DNA of 60,000 nt from Bolinopsis microptera (taxonomy: Eukaryota; Ctenophora; Tentaculata; Lobata; Bolinopsidae), in NCBI RefSeq assembly GCF_026151205.1, contig NC_087072.1:24075603-24135602 (forward strand), written 5' to 3'. Position numbers and translations under genes: made by a program. Shown piece by piece: positions 31,941 to 43,448 of this stretch; the stretch's first letter is position 1, and each line of letters starts with the position of its first letter. A model generated the notes under the pieces. That model ran no database searches, had not been told where the DNA came from, and saw only the letters and a list, made by a program, of their open reading frames with translations.

Positions 31941-32355
31941 TAAGCAGGAGATACGAACCTAACAATGTCACGGGGAGCACTATTTTGGCCAAGTTCGGTA
32001 TTCCACGAAATCTTTATCTATCACCAAGAATGTAATTTTATTAGGAATGTTTTGAAAGCAATAAAAGAAGTTCTGGAGAACCCGGGCATTGATCCCGGTA
32101 CCTCTCACATGCTAAGCGAGCGCTCTACCATTTGAGCTAGTCCCCCGATACAGTTTCGAGAAATCACTTGGTAAAAATCAGATTAATAGAAGTCTCTTAA
32201 TTGCAAAAAAAAAGTCTCCACGGAATATAATTTGGATTTTATTAATATGTAAACATTCCCAATCATATTTGAATTATGACATTTGATTACCTTTCACTAA
32301 TGATTATGAAGCTGCCGATCCCGACGCCAGATACATTACGGCTTACATTCACATA
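31941..32355 (+). pseudogene. F6 remnant, unit 4
   Basis: Almost identical to the unit 3 remnant: acceptor kept, exon 2 start (to PRNL) and then a stop, tRNA-Ala in place of the repeat, and a short AAEP-type and exon 3-like fragment from about 32308. Confidence 0.75.
32074..32146 (-). tRNA. tRNA-Ala (AGC), copy 2
   Basis: Identical in sequence to the gene at 26494-26566, with the same G3:U70 pair, AGC anticodon and TTTT terminator. It was duplicated together with unit 4. Confidence 0.93.
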
Positions 32356-33964
32356 TTTGTAGCAAGATTAGGCGGTTCATGACGAATCAAATCATGACAA
32401 TCATCTGCACGAAAAATGAAATCCTCGTGATATTATGGACTTTGATACATGATACAGATCTGCACAAATATTAGGTACGTACGACTGGAAATTCCAAGTA
32501 TTTTATTTGTAATTTAATGTCCAATATTTTGGGGGTTTTAACATTTAAATTGTCGTAATATCAACTTCAATTTCAAGTAATTACCCAACAACATTTAATT
32601 TTAATAAAGTTTATAGCGTTAGTACTAATTTCAACGCTAATATTTATCAAATAATTAGAGTTCGTGTATTGAGCTAAAGAATATACCATGTACCCAATGC
32701 GAAGGGGCGTCAACACGAAACAAACGTCGAATAAGTTAGTCAGTATAAGACTCCGCCAAAACTAAAATGTAAAAGCAGGGTGCGATTACTATTAGATTTC
32801 GATTGTAGGTTTATATTTATAATTATAACCAACCAGGACTTGTAGGTTTATAACCTACCAGGACGCGCACCGAATTGGATTCGTCGACGGTATTATTCGA
32901 AACAAATATTTTAAGCGAGTATCCCCCGTTAAGATTTCGACGTCTTCGCGTATAACCTACATTAACATATTATGCTACAAGACTAGCCATATATAACGCT
33001 GCTCAAGTTGCCCGGGTATGGCAGATGGCTGTTGATTTTAAAAGCATTACAAATTTTTAAAATATTTTAGGCTCATATTATGATCATGGAATTGGAACTG
33101 GATGCATATAGCGAAGATAAAAGTGGTTCCCAGGAAAAAAATTTAAAAACGTTGAACTTCGAAAATTGAAGTCATTCTCCATACTATTCTGTAATCTGTA
33201 TACGTATCTCTGAAGGCAGGCTCCCTGGGCCGGGGTCCTGCTACATGCAATTTTTGATCGCGTGCCCTGAGAATCGTTTTTTGATGGTTTTCGAGGTCTA
33301 AGATTTTTCAAAATCGAATAAAATATTTTTAAAGGCCTCTCTCAAAATTATGTCTGGCTCATCTCTTCTGAATGATCCCTAGAACATATCCTAAAAGTTT
33401 CAGGGTGATTGCTCAAAAAATGTAGGAGGAGATTGATTTTTAGACTCGATTTCAGGGCACTCGATTTGAGAACCCCATTAGGAGTAGGACGAATTTACGA
33501 ATTTTTGGAAAACTGCCAAAAATCAACCAAATTATGAGTTAGAATCAAATAAGAGGCAAAAATGAAATTTGTCACATTTATGAACTGATAGCAATTCACC
33601 TTTCTAAATTTGCTCCTTTATAAAAAAAATGATCGATTTTTACATTCTACACACTATTTTCAACTCACCCTGTATATAGATAAAAAAGGCAAAAGTGTAG
33701 CAGTATAGTATAGTATAGTGTAGTATATACTTATAGTGCAATAGTGTAAAAATGTAAAAAATAACCCTAACTAAAAGTAAAGCATATTTATAATCATATG
33801 CTGATACCCTAACCCAATCTCTAACTAAAACTAAAAGTAAAGCATGTTCATGATCATATGCTGCAACCCTATAATCCTTACGTCTACGAGAATGTATATT
33901 GTATACCAATTTCTTTACAATAATACAATATGGTCAATGACCATTGGTCATGTCAGTGACATTG

Positions 33965-35246
33965 TCACATGATCAAGACAATTTTTCGCTGATATCTCCC
34001 CCGGGAGCATTTTTACCCTATGCCATGTGGGGTGATTCGGAATCAGCGTTCAAAAATACATCGATACAAGTAGGTTTTATTTGGGGGGCCGTTTAGAAGA
34101 ATATCGAGCTTCGAGTGTAGAGTGATTTAGCACGCTTGTTAGTTGTGAACCATCCCTAATTTAAAGGCCCTCAATGCTAGCCACGTTCCACCAAATGTTT
34201 AGTCTTGGTAAGCGTCTTATCAGAGTCTTACTCTTTTGATCTTATCAGCGTCTCATTCGTTTAACGAATTAGCCCAAACAACTCGGCCTGAAAATACATT
34301 AAAAATGTTACAATAATTCACAGATTTTCGGTCATTATTCTAAAGATTGGAGATTTATCAGCAATCAGCATGAGCTGTTATTTAAATTAAACTGTTGTAG
34401 ATTCGATTAGGAACAGTAGTAACTTATAAACCTAAATTATTCTTAGGTGGATTCGGGATTCCCTCTTATCATGTAAATACCGATATTACTTCATGCTCAC
34501 TTCATTTCTTTACGAGAAACTAAAAGTAAAGCATATTATATTCATAATCATATGCTGAAACCTTAACCCAAACCCTAACTAAAGCATATTCATAATCGTA
34601 TGACTATGCTGAAACCCTAACCCTTACGAGAATTTATACCAATTTTTACCATACAATATGGTCATGTCACATGATCATTGTTGGATCAAGACAGTTTTTC
34701 GCCGATATCTCGCCCGGGAGCATTTTTACCCTATGACATGTGGGGTGATTCGGAATCAGCGTTCAAAAATACATCGATACAAGTAGGTTTCATTTGTGGG
34801 GGCCCGTTTAGAAGAATTTCGATCTTCGAGTGTAGAGTGATTTAGCACGGTTGTTAGTTGTGAACCATCCTTAAAGTTAATTTAAAGGCCCTCAATGCTA
34901 GCCACGTTCTACCAAATGTTTAGTCTTGGTTAGCGTCTTATAATCAGCGTCTTTTGATCTTAATTTCTTATCAGTGTCTCATTCATTTAACGAATTAGCC
35001 CAAACAACTCGGGCTGAAAATACATTAAAAATGTTACAATAATTCACAGATTTTCGGTCATTATTCTAAAGATTGGAGATTTATCAGCATGAGCTGTTTT
35101 CGAAGTTAAACTGTTGTAGATTCGATTAGGAACAGTAGTAACTTAAACCTACATTATTCTTAGGTGGATTCGGGATTCCCTCTTATCATTTAGATCTATA
35201 AATACCGATATCACTTCATGTTCACTTCATTTCTTGACGAGAACAG
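33965..35246 (+). repeat. Duplicated SLC22 upstream region before copy 5
   Basis: Distal copy about 33965-34515, proximal copy about 34690-35246, separated by telomere-like CCCTAA sequence. Equivalent to the pair before copy 4, so the doubling predates the unit 4/5 duplication. Confidence 0.85.
35197..35204 (+). promoter_or_regulatory. Candidate TATA box, SLC22 copy 5
   Basis: TATAAATA at the same distance from the start codon as in copy 4. The distal upstream duplicate lacks it (reads CATGTAAATACC). Confidence 0.5.
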
Positions 35247-35286
35247 CTTTTGTAGTCATCTTTAATCGTTTGACTCACATCTTAAA

Positions 35287-36837
35287 ATGACTTCAGTCGA
35301 GCCCATCACTGGAAAGGAGAAGCCGAAAGATTCTCTTCAAGAAGAATTTTTCACAATCGAAGATGTTATCGACAAAACTGTGAACAAACTGAACTTTAGG
35401 CTTGCTTTCATCTTCTGGGCCGCACTCAGTACGGTTTTCAACGCAGGTGCTGTAACCGACATGACGGTGATGACTGGAAACATACCCTATAAAGACTGGA
35501 CATGCTCTTCGAAAAAATGCACCTCTCTCTATGCAGCAGCTTCCGACAAAGAAACCTTCTTCTCTCAACAGACGATGTGCGACAACGACTTTATTGCTGG
35601 GATAGATTTTCATTGGGCCACAAAAAAGACGACTTTCACAACGGACTGGAATATCTACTGCAAGAACGAGGCGAAGCTGTCTACAATATCTGGAGTATAT
35701 TTTTTTGGTGGAATCTTTGGATTGTTATGCTCAACTGGAATCTTCGATAGGATAGGTCGCAAAAAAGGAGCACTTTTAGGAAGTGCTATTACCACACTGG
35801 CTACTGCAGCAAGCGCTGTTGCCCCCAACTACGAGGCCCTGCTCGTATTTAGGATAATGTCTGGGTTTGGTCTGATGATCAGCTACACAGGAACCTACTG
35901 TTGGATCATTGAATTTGCCCCTACAAACCTCCGGAACATAGCAAGTGGGTTCTACCCAATGGGCTGGTCTATAAGCTCTCTTATTTTTGCGCTTCTTGGG
36001 TACTTGATTGACAAATGGCAGCATATATACCTAGCTACAGCTGGAATTTGCGCGTTCAGCACTATCATGCTTATCGTGAATCCTCTTCCAGAATCCCCTA
36101 GGTTTCATTTGGTCCGAGGTGAGGAAAAAGAAGCGAAAAAATGTCTGTTGTCGTTTTTCCAGGCTACTGGTAACCGCTTCTCCTTTGAAGGTGTAAATCT
36201 AATTTACGAGAAAAGGGTGCAAAATTATTTCAAACAGGTCAGTGATTTTAAGAGATATCCGGCTATGCTAAAGAGGACTCTTCTCTGCATGCTATGCTGG
36301 TTCTTCGTCTCAATCATAGGATTTGCATACACTTTTGGTTGGAGCAAAATTGGGAGTAATCTTTACACCAGCTACTTACTTGGTGCGCTAGGAGGATCTA
36401 TTGGGAACGTTTCTTCGATAACTGCTTGCAAACTTCTTGGAAGAAAAGGAGCCACAATTTTCTTTTTCGGAGGCATAGCTGTATTTAACTTCATAGCCAT
36501 GGTACACGTGCAGTTTTCGGAGTCCTGGACGCTGGAATATGTTGCCAGTTTAATCGGCAGTATATCTGGATCAGCGGCGTTCGCCATGGTCTATTTGTAC
36601 ACAGGAGAACTATCTCCGACCTCTCACCGTGGCATGATAATGTGTTTGAGTTCCAGTAGTGCCAGGGTTGGCAGTTTCCTCGGACCCTATGTAAGTCTAC
36701 TGTACGGAGTTACTGATAGGAGGGTCCCCCTGGCTTTGTTTGCCGGTTTGGCTTTCTGTGGGTGTTTGGTTTCGTTCTTCCTGCCTGATACTACTGGAGT
36801 TGCTATTCCCGAAACCCCCAAAGATATCAAAGATTAG
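35287..36837 (+). CDS. SLC22-type organic ion transporter, copy 5
   Basis: 516 residues, one exon, intact and the closest relative of the broken copy 4. It has the SLC22 features described for copy 1: a Cys-rich first extracellular loop, GRKKGALLG near 155, PESPRFHL near 266 and GELSPTSHRG near 439. It differs from copies 1-3 at VNKLNFRLAFIFW, VTDMTVMTG and GIDFHW in the N-terminal third, and has a private SSITACK where others read SSIPACK or SSIPVCK (a helix-breaking Pro is lost near residue 379). Its upstream region is duplicated and carries a TATA-like box. Confidence 0.93.
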   Translation: MTSVEPITGKEKPKDSLQEEFFTIEDVIDKTVNKLNFRLAFIFWAALSTVFNAGAVTDMTVMTGNIPYKDWTCSSKKCTSLYAAASDKETFFSQQTMCDNDFIAGIDFHWATKKTTFTTDWNIYCKNEAKLSTISGVYFFGGIFGLLCSTGIFDRIGRKKGALLGSAITTLATAASAVAPNYEALLVFRIMSGFGLMISYTGTYCWIIEFAPTNLRNIASGFYPMGWSISSLIFALLGYLIDKWQHIYLATAGICAFSTIMLIVNPLPESPRFHLVRGEEKEAKKCLLSFFQATGNRFSFEGVNLIYEKRVQNYFKQVSDFKRYPAMLKRTLLCMLCWFFVSIIGFAYTFGWSKIGSNLYTSYLLGALGGSIGNVSSITACKLLGRKGATIFFFGGIAVFNFIAMVHVQFSESWTLEYVASLIGSISGSAAFAMVYLYTGELSPTSHRGMIMCLSSSSARVGSFLGPYVSLLYGVTDRRVPLALFAGLAFCGCLVSFFLPDTTGVAIPETPKDIKD

Positions 36838-37372
36838 AATTTGCTTGATGAAACCAAACGTTGTAAATTATGGTCAAAGTTACTAAAGAAGATTGAAGGG
36901 TTGCAACCTAAATAATAACAAACACTAAAATGTTTTATTAATTTTTATTCATTTATGTTGTAGGCCCTTTAAACTATTCCACAACCTTAAAACTGTAACT
37001 TGATCCTTAAAGATTTTATTTTATACAACTGTCTATCTTATATTGCTATCAAAATATTCGCTAAATTTTGATTACTTTTTGCTGACTACAAACTTGTTTT
37101 TTTTTGTCACAATGTCTATTTTTAGAATCGAAAATATTAGCGAGTCTCCCTCTTGAGATTCTTATTTGACTTAGAAAATAGCAGTGTGTATTTAAAAGGA
37201 TGGACTTATTGTAGATAATAAATCCGCCATAATCCATCCATCCACCCATACATCCATATCATAAAACTACGTTCTAACTCAGATTTATTAAATTATGACT
37301 AGCTTGTGAATCTATATCATCTAATCTTGAATCTATGTTAATTCTGAATGGATTCTGAATGATATTTTTTAG

Positions 37373-37425
37373 TGAGCAGGAGATACGAACCTAACAATGT
37401 CACGGGGAGCGCTATTACTTCGGTA

Positions 37426-37456
<31 letters not shown>

Positions 37457-37535
37457 TGATAATGTAATGTGAGCCGCTGTTTCCGAGGCTGCTGAAGCTG
37501 CCGAACCCGACGTCAGAGATATTACGGCTTTCACC
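37373..37535 (+). pseudogene. F6 remnant, unit 5
   Basis: Starts with exon 2 sequence (AGCAGGAGATACGAACCTAA) after an AG, then breaks into a TC dinucleotide run (about 37428-37451) where the basic patch and repeat should be. It resumes with GAGGCTGCTGAAGCTGCCGA-ACCCGA (the AAEP zone) and a fragment like exon 3 (AGAGATATTACGGCT). No tRNA is present here. Confidence 0.75.
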
Positions 37536-39002
37536 AATTTGTAGCAAGATTAGGCGGTTCATGACGAATTAGGCAAATCATGCCAATCATCTGGCCGAAA
37601 AATGAAAACCTCGTGATCTTATGGACTTTGATAAAGATTTGCACAACTGTGGTCTATTACAAGGTACGTATGGTCGGAAATTTCAAGTATTTCATTTTGT
37701 CCAATATTTTGTTGTCGTTATCAAGTAATTACCCAATTATCAATTTATAACCTACCCAACCAACATTAAATTTTAATTAAGTTGATAGTTAACCAATTTT
37801 AATCTTCTTTTTCAACATTAAATTTTAATTAAGTTGATAGTTAACCAATTTTAATCGACATTTATGAACAGTGGTCACATGACGTCAGATGTGGTTGCAC
37901 ATTACACAAATCAGCTGCATTGTGGTGAGTATTACAGATTGTACCGTCTAAATGTACTGGATACAATCAACATGTTAGCACCATTAACACGGGCACCTGT
38001 TTCCAGTTTTCTCTGTGTATTATGTACACCGGATTCCACTGTATTTGCTCTTACGTTAACGTATATCTGTCGTGACATGTGTTTGATACAAGTTAGGAAT
38101 CGTTCATGTATTTCAGTATGTCTGGGCAAAGAGGGGCCAAAGAGGGAGTAGCTAAGAATGGTGGAAATTGTGACGCTTCTATTTTATAACTGTATATTGT
38201 ATCAAAATATGTTAACCTTCTCACGGATTCAGAAGGATAGCTGGATAGGGGCCTTTAAGTTGCAAAGTTTTAAAAGACGTACTAATATAGTAATATGTAC
38301 AGTAATTGTTTGCCTATCAGATAAAATTTAGAGACATTAAATCGTTTATGGAGCATAGCAATTTAGTTTCTTCCAAATATAGCGCAAATCACAAACACAT
38401 GCATCATATTGTATTAGATTACATAATACATATTATTATCATCACAAAACGTTGAACGATTACCATAATATGTTTAAGATTTGAAAATGTTAACACTTAT
38501 TTACGTTCGGCACCCTGACGTTTCATAAAACTTGCTACCTTACACAGTTAATGCGCTTAATTCAGTGTAGCTTCATGGTTCATGCATCCTACCTCTAGTG
38601 GTTTACAGCTCGTTCTAGCATTTCGCAAGGTAAAAGGTTTCCATTTCATTCGCTTCCGAAATTTTATTTAAGTTCTACTAGTATTAGTTCCTGAAAATGT
38701 TAACAGATCCCACGGTACAAAATCTGGAGCTTACTCAAACCGTGTTTTCGTTACTGTTGGAAGTCAGCCAATATATCGTCAATGTTTGAAGGAGCCCAGT
38801 GTACTCCTAATGGCAAGGTAATTACTGAGCCCGGCAGACTGATATGCGTATAATTAATTATCAATTAACAGCTGATAATTGACGTGATTGACATTTCTAA
38901 GTTAAAACGTAACTTTTGCCTGCTTTGACACGACTGCAGTACGAGATGACCTTCACTGCATTGTTCCTTTATTCGACCGTACGACGTTCACTTAGCTAGT
39001 TT

Positions 39003-39104
39003 ACCTATATAAGTTGACTTCTTTAATTGTTCATGTTGTTCCTTACCCTTATTCTAAAGTTAGAGCAGTTTTGTAGCACTACGAGTATTACCATGATCTG
39101 CAGG
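39003..39104 (+). promoter_or_regulatory. Possible promoter and first exon
   Basis: TATATAAG at about 39006 is followed some 95 bases later by ATGATCTGCAG and a perfect donor GTAAGAA. It could be a short first exon of a plus-strand transcript, but no downstream partner exon is evident. Confidence 0.25.
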
Positions 39105-40974
39105 TAAGAAATTCTGTGCAGCCATGGTACATTTCATGACTGGATTGCATTACCAGTAATTTTAAATTAGTTTACCTTTTAAGGAAGTAAAATTAGTCTA
39201 GTAGGTAAAGTTGTGTTATATATATTGTGTTCGTTATAATTGCTTTCATTTCAGTCTTTCTGCTCGTCTATTCTATTGTTTGTTACTTTAACAATGATCA
39301 TTGATGCGTTCAGCAAATTTCTACTGTCTTTCTACCACTATATTATTCAGATGCTACCTCTCTGATAGCACTTATTAAATTATTAATTGTAATTTCTTAA
39401 TTTTCTCTTTAAATTTATTTTTCTGATGATAATTCAATTATTCGTACGAATATAAATTGAATTTGAGACTTCATGTTGCCATTATCTACGCTGTTAAGGC
39501 CAAAAGTAGGTATAACGATATATAAACACAAAGTATAATGAACTGCATTAAGTAGGTATACGAATTACCTCACCAAATGGTATATCTGTACACTGCACAT
39601 ATCCTAGTTAGCTAGCTAAGTTAGCTAGTTAGTTAGTTAGTTGTACACATAAACACAGTCTACACCGTTTTAATGGTATTACGTGCCAGCTTGCATGTGT
39701 ATGTTTGTGATTTGGTTTGTAATTAATGATCAGTTTTGTAGATGGTCCTGTTAATGTTTCTTCTTTGAGTGAGTAATATTGCTCCCTTCTCGTTCTAAAC
39801 CGACCACCTGCATACTCGCCCAGCCAACCCCTGCAGTTCCCACCAAATACAGGACCCCACCCCTATTGCCCTTCTTCGAGCGGGAGAGGAGAAGTTACTT
39901 CGTGGGTTTGTACACTTCATTGCTAAATTAAACTTTCTTAAATGGTCGATCAGTGAATATACCGTAATCCACAAACCGCTTAAATGATCGATCAGTGAAT
40001 ATACTGTAATATCTTCTGAAACCGCTTAAATGATCGATCAGTTGAATTTATAACCGTAGTATCTTCAAACTCATTTTCTTAGCTACTGCTGTCCTGTTGT
40101 GTGTCATGTAATTATATCATACATAGCAATATTTATAATGCCTACATTATACTGACTTACTGATGCTTGCGACAATAACTGTGCTGCTCAAGTATTTTAA
40201 CCGTAGGATAGGATTTCAACATCTCCTAGATTTTATTGTATGATCAGTGGCAAGACATTGTACCTGCTCGTAAGAGTATGTCCAGTATCTTGCCTAATTC
40301 ACAACGCTTCTCACGCCTGACTCTGAAAGTAATTACCCCATCCCCCGGTTATCTTGTAACCCCGAATTAGTACCTCCAGATTAGAAGGTTCCTCACACTC
40401 TAGTCTGTTAAAGTACACCGCTTCAATTAGTTTCTCATTTCTCTTCTTGTTGCTAGTTCTGTTTACATACTTCACTCTACTTAACTCTACAGTCTACTCT
40501 CCACCTCTACTTCCTGTATCTATATCAGAAATACGGACTTCGTAATTTGATGAAATGATGCCCGTGTAAGTAAATATGAAACCCTTAACTTAAATTGCAC
40601 GTTTACTCCACAGTATTGGATATCCACATATTATTATCAGTGATACATATCAGATTCCTGTGCATTTACACTGAAATGTTTTTTAAATTACATATTATCG
40701 GTTATGGAAGCTTTGAGACTTGAGAGTGAAAGGGCTTTTCAGTCTTCGTTCTTGTTTGTCTTTTTAGTTCTAACTTTTGTCCTTGCTGTCCTTTTCTTCC
40801 CAAATGTTTGCCTTTACTTTTTATTATTGTCCTCCTTGTCCTTGAAAAAAAAGAATCCAAAAAGGAGTAGGAAAATAGACTGTGCTACCATGATGCCCCC
40901 TCACCTCCCTCGCCGCTTCCTGCGATGTGGTTGTCTATAACATTCTATAACATTAGTATATTTGACTCGAGTTA

Positions 40975-41368
40975 CTTTATCGGTCATAATTATCACGGAC
41001 ATTATTTTTACGCTGAAGACCTTAGCGTGAATAATTGTGCCCGTGAAAATAATGTCTGTGGCATTAAGGTCCGTGAATAATGAAGTCCGGTAATTATTTC
41101 CATTAATTTTAGTGTGTGTGTCCCTACATATTCGTAGATATGTGTGTATAAGCCGATTATTATATTAGTTGATTAGTATACTAGGACAAATATAATCACT
41201 CCTCGGCCTCAGTCACATTTTATATAAGAGTTCAGAAAAAGAGTAAAAAACTTATTAAAAAATCACCAAAAATGTTCACAATGTTTTGGACATTTTTGGG
41301 CGGTCATTATAAGCGTGAATAATTATGTCCGTGAAAAATTTGGTCCGTGACAATTATGTCCGATAAGG
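40975..41368. mobile_element. MITE related to the 46.6-kb pogo-like element
   Basis: Left end CTTTATCGGTCATAATTATC and right end ...ATTATGTCCGATAAGG are imperfect inverted repeats. Internal GTCCGTGA motifs are repeated in both orientations. The terminus CCTTATCGG is shared with the transposase-bearing element at 46615-47607, which would be a candidate source of mobilisation. The TA at the left side is clear, at the right it is mutated. Confidence 0.65.
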
Positions 41369-42699
41369 TGGTTATAATAGTGTAATAATAATATCTATAG
41401 ACTCAACAAACTGGGGAATAACGACCATTAACTCAATAATTTACCGCATTTTATTATATGAAACTTACATAACCAACTCATATCCACACTAACATTGGCC
41501 AAGAATAACCATTGTTCATCCCCCCGCTGTGTTTCTGCGAACTCATTATACCTCAAATAGTGCAGCACCGCGTGTATCATAGAATGTGAGCATCCAATAT
41601 GTTATTGTTGTCATTTTCTCTATACAGGAGTCCTGTTTCGTTCCTTCTCCTTGTTCTATTGTAAATAGCAAATTCGTTCACTAATTTATCTCACGAAAAA
41701 GTGAATGGCTGTGGTAATATGAAAGTGTTGCACTATTATTTTAAGCACTCTATACTAGTGGAAGTTAATTATTGAAGGGTGCCTTATCGCCTCCAAATTT
41801 CGGTCGCAGCGAATGATTGCTCAGGTGCTGCTTTAATAACTATATAGAGTTACTGTTGCCGCTAGGTAACATGATATCTCTGCTTTTAGCAGAACTGTTC
41901 CCGTTCTTTTGCTCAATGTCTACTGAACCTAGATCATACGTCAATTCATTGTTTTAGTTTGTTCAGTTTGTGTGAGTAAGTGCAAATTCGAGAATATGTT
42001 AATTTCAGTACGATGGGTTAAAACTTCAGTACAATTTTTAAATGATAAGCTTAGTTTGTTGATAAAATATCATGATTCTAGTTGTAACCGTAAAATGTTA
42101 ACACCTTTGCGATATTAAAGTATTAAAACTCACAACGAAAATTCTAGAACCTGGATGTCTTTTTTTTATTTATTCGTTGCACTCTTTAGAACCAAATTTA
42201 TCCAGTTATTATAAACTTGACTACATCTCAATCAGTAGTATAGGTCCTACTCACCTCCATACTTCCTTCCCCCCCCCCCCATTACGGTTTACCCGTAATA
42301 CAGCATTTATCGTATAAAACAATCCCAAGATACCTAACAGGTTTAGAACAGCGTTCATGTCTTTGAGAAAATCTTTTGACCCCGTAGGTCAGATTCGGAG
42401 ATTCCATCATCACCCAGCAGTTAATCGCTACTGTTCCAGATTATCTCGGGCACCAGACTACACAACAGACACTTTAAAATTGATGCACCACCAGCTTGAG
42501 TACAGAAAACGCTTCCAGTAATATTGACCCCATCATATCCACCACCACATGGTACAAACTATTCAATGAGTGGTGTGAAGAATCATGCCTGAAGTGTGGG
42601 GTTGGTACCAAAAACTCGTGATTCCCGACTCACATGGGGAGTGAGTTTCCATTAGAAATTCCGAGTTTTGATACAAAGCTTGACATGATCGTAGTCCAC

Positions 42700-42838
42700 G
42701 CTCGTTGGATCAACGACTTTTGTATATTTAAAAGGGAGGCCAGATGACATAAGGAAAGGCTTTGAGAAGTCGGGTATAACTGATGCTTATAGATCAGACT
42801 TTACGGTGGATGATAATCCATTTGCAGATCTTGTTTAA
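42700..42838 (+). pseudogene. Transposase remnant (pogo/jerky-like C-terminus)
   Basis: A frame ending in a stop at 42836-42838 reads KGRPDDIRKGFEKSGITDAY followed by RSDFTVDDNPFADLV. The I..GF..SGI pattern plus an acidic end is typical of the region after the DDE domain in pogo/Tigger/jerky transposases. No upstream DDE domain is seen, so it is a fragment. Confidence 0.5.
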
Positions 42839-43448
42839 ATCTCTAGCTATCCGTACCTCTAGCCATTTGTTTTATTAGTAGCTGTTAGCTATTCCAGTTC
42901 TTTCTATTCATTTAAAATATAAGCCTTTTTACTTGGTCAAGCCATGAATGACAGATTAGAAAACTAAAATTTCAAATATTATTTCACTTGGATATGAAGA
43001 AAAAGCCATCTTTCTATAGATTTCAGGGCCACAGGCCAAATGCCAAAAGTTTGGTTAGCAAAAAATTTAGCAGACGGAAAAGATTTATGCAATTAATTTG
43101 GTCTGCAAAAAATTTGGGCGAGAGGCCCGCTCAAATTTTTTGTCGCCCAAATTTTTGGGAATTAAGGTATTTTCTTTCTTTATTTGTTTGACAATGAGGC
43201 ATCTCCGTCACTGATCCAGTTGTTGTAAGTATCTTCTTTTTATGACAACTTCTACATTCAAGTAGAGGCTGGTGGACCATGGTTCACCCAGTAATCTGAC
43301 CACTATAATATATCATCAAGCTTAGAGCACGGTATAGTAGGACATTGGAGTAGTTCTAACATTTAGGAACCAATTAACGCAGATTATGCTAAACTAAGAA
43401 CCACCAGAAAACCACCAGGTACCCTATTCATCTCCATATCTTCCACAT

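Larger units (their letters stand above)
31450..35286. other. Spacer, SLC22 copy 4 to copy 5
   Basis: Colinear with 25862-29890 at very high identity. It contains the same F6 remnant, tRNA-Ala, unknown AT-rich block and doubled upstream region, but lacks about 200 bp around the first telomere-like unit. No intact protein gene. Confidence 0.7.
36838..43448. other. Gene-poor region between SLC22 copy 5 and the SVOP-like gene
   Basis: About 6.6 kb with no supported intact protein gene. Identified pieces: F6 remnant (37373-37535), a 50-bp direct repeat (about 37756-37858), a candidate TATA plus 5' splice donor (39003-39104), three roughly 50-bp repeats with ATCGATCAGT (39938-40070), a MITE (40975-41368), a C run at about 42270-42281 and a transposase remnant (42700-42838). 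Short open frames at 37864-38151 and 40704-40940 have no recognisable features. Confidence 0.6.

Noticed and set aside
37864-38151. 95-codon open frame after unit 5 (and 40704-40940, 47847-48101, 50982-51185)
   Set aside because: No recognisable motif, repeat or splice context; lengths are within chance for this region.
42585-42645. Possible duplicated fragment of the SVOP-like gene (TGCCTGAAGTGTGGGG also at about 44099)
   Set aside because: Only 16-17 bases match exactly and the rest is weak; it could be chance, so not annotated.
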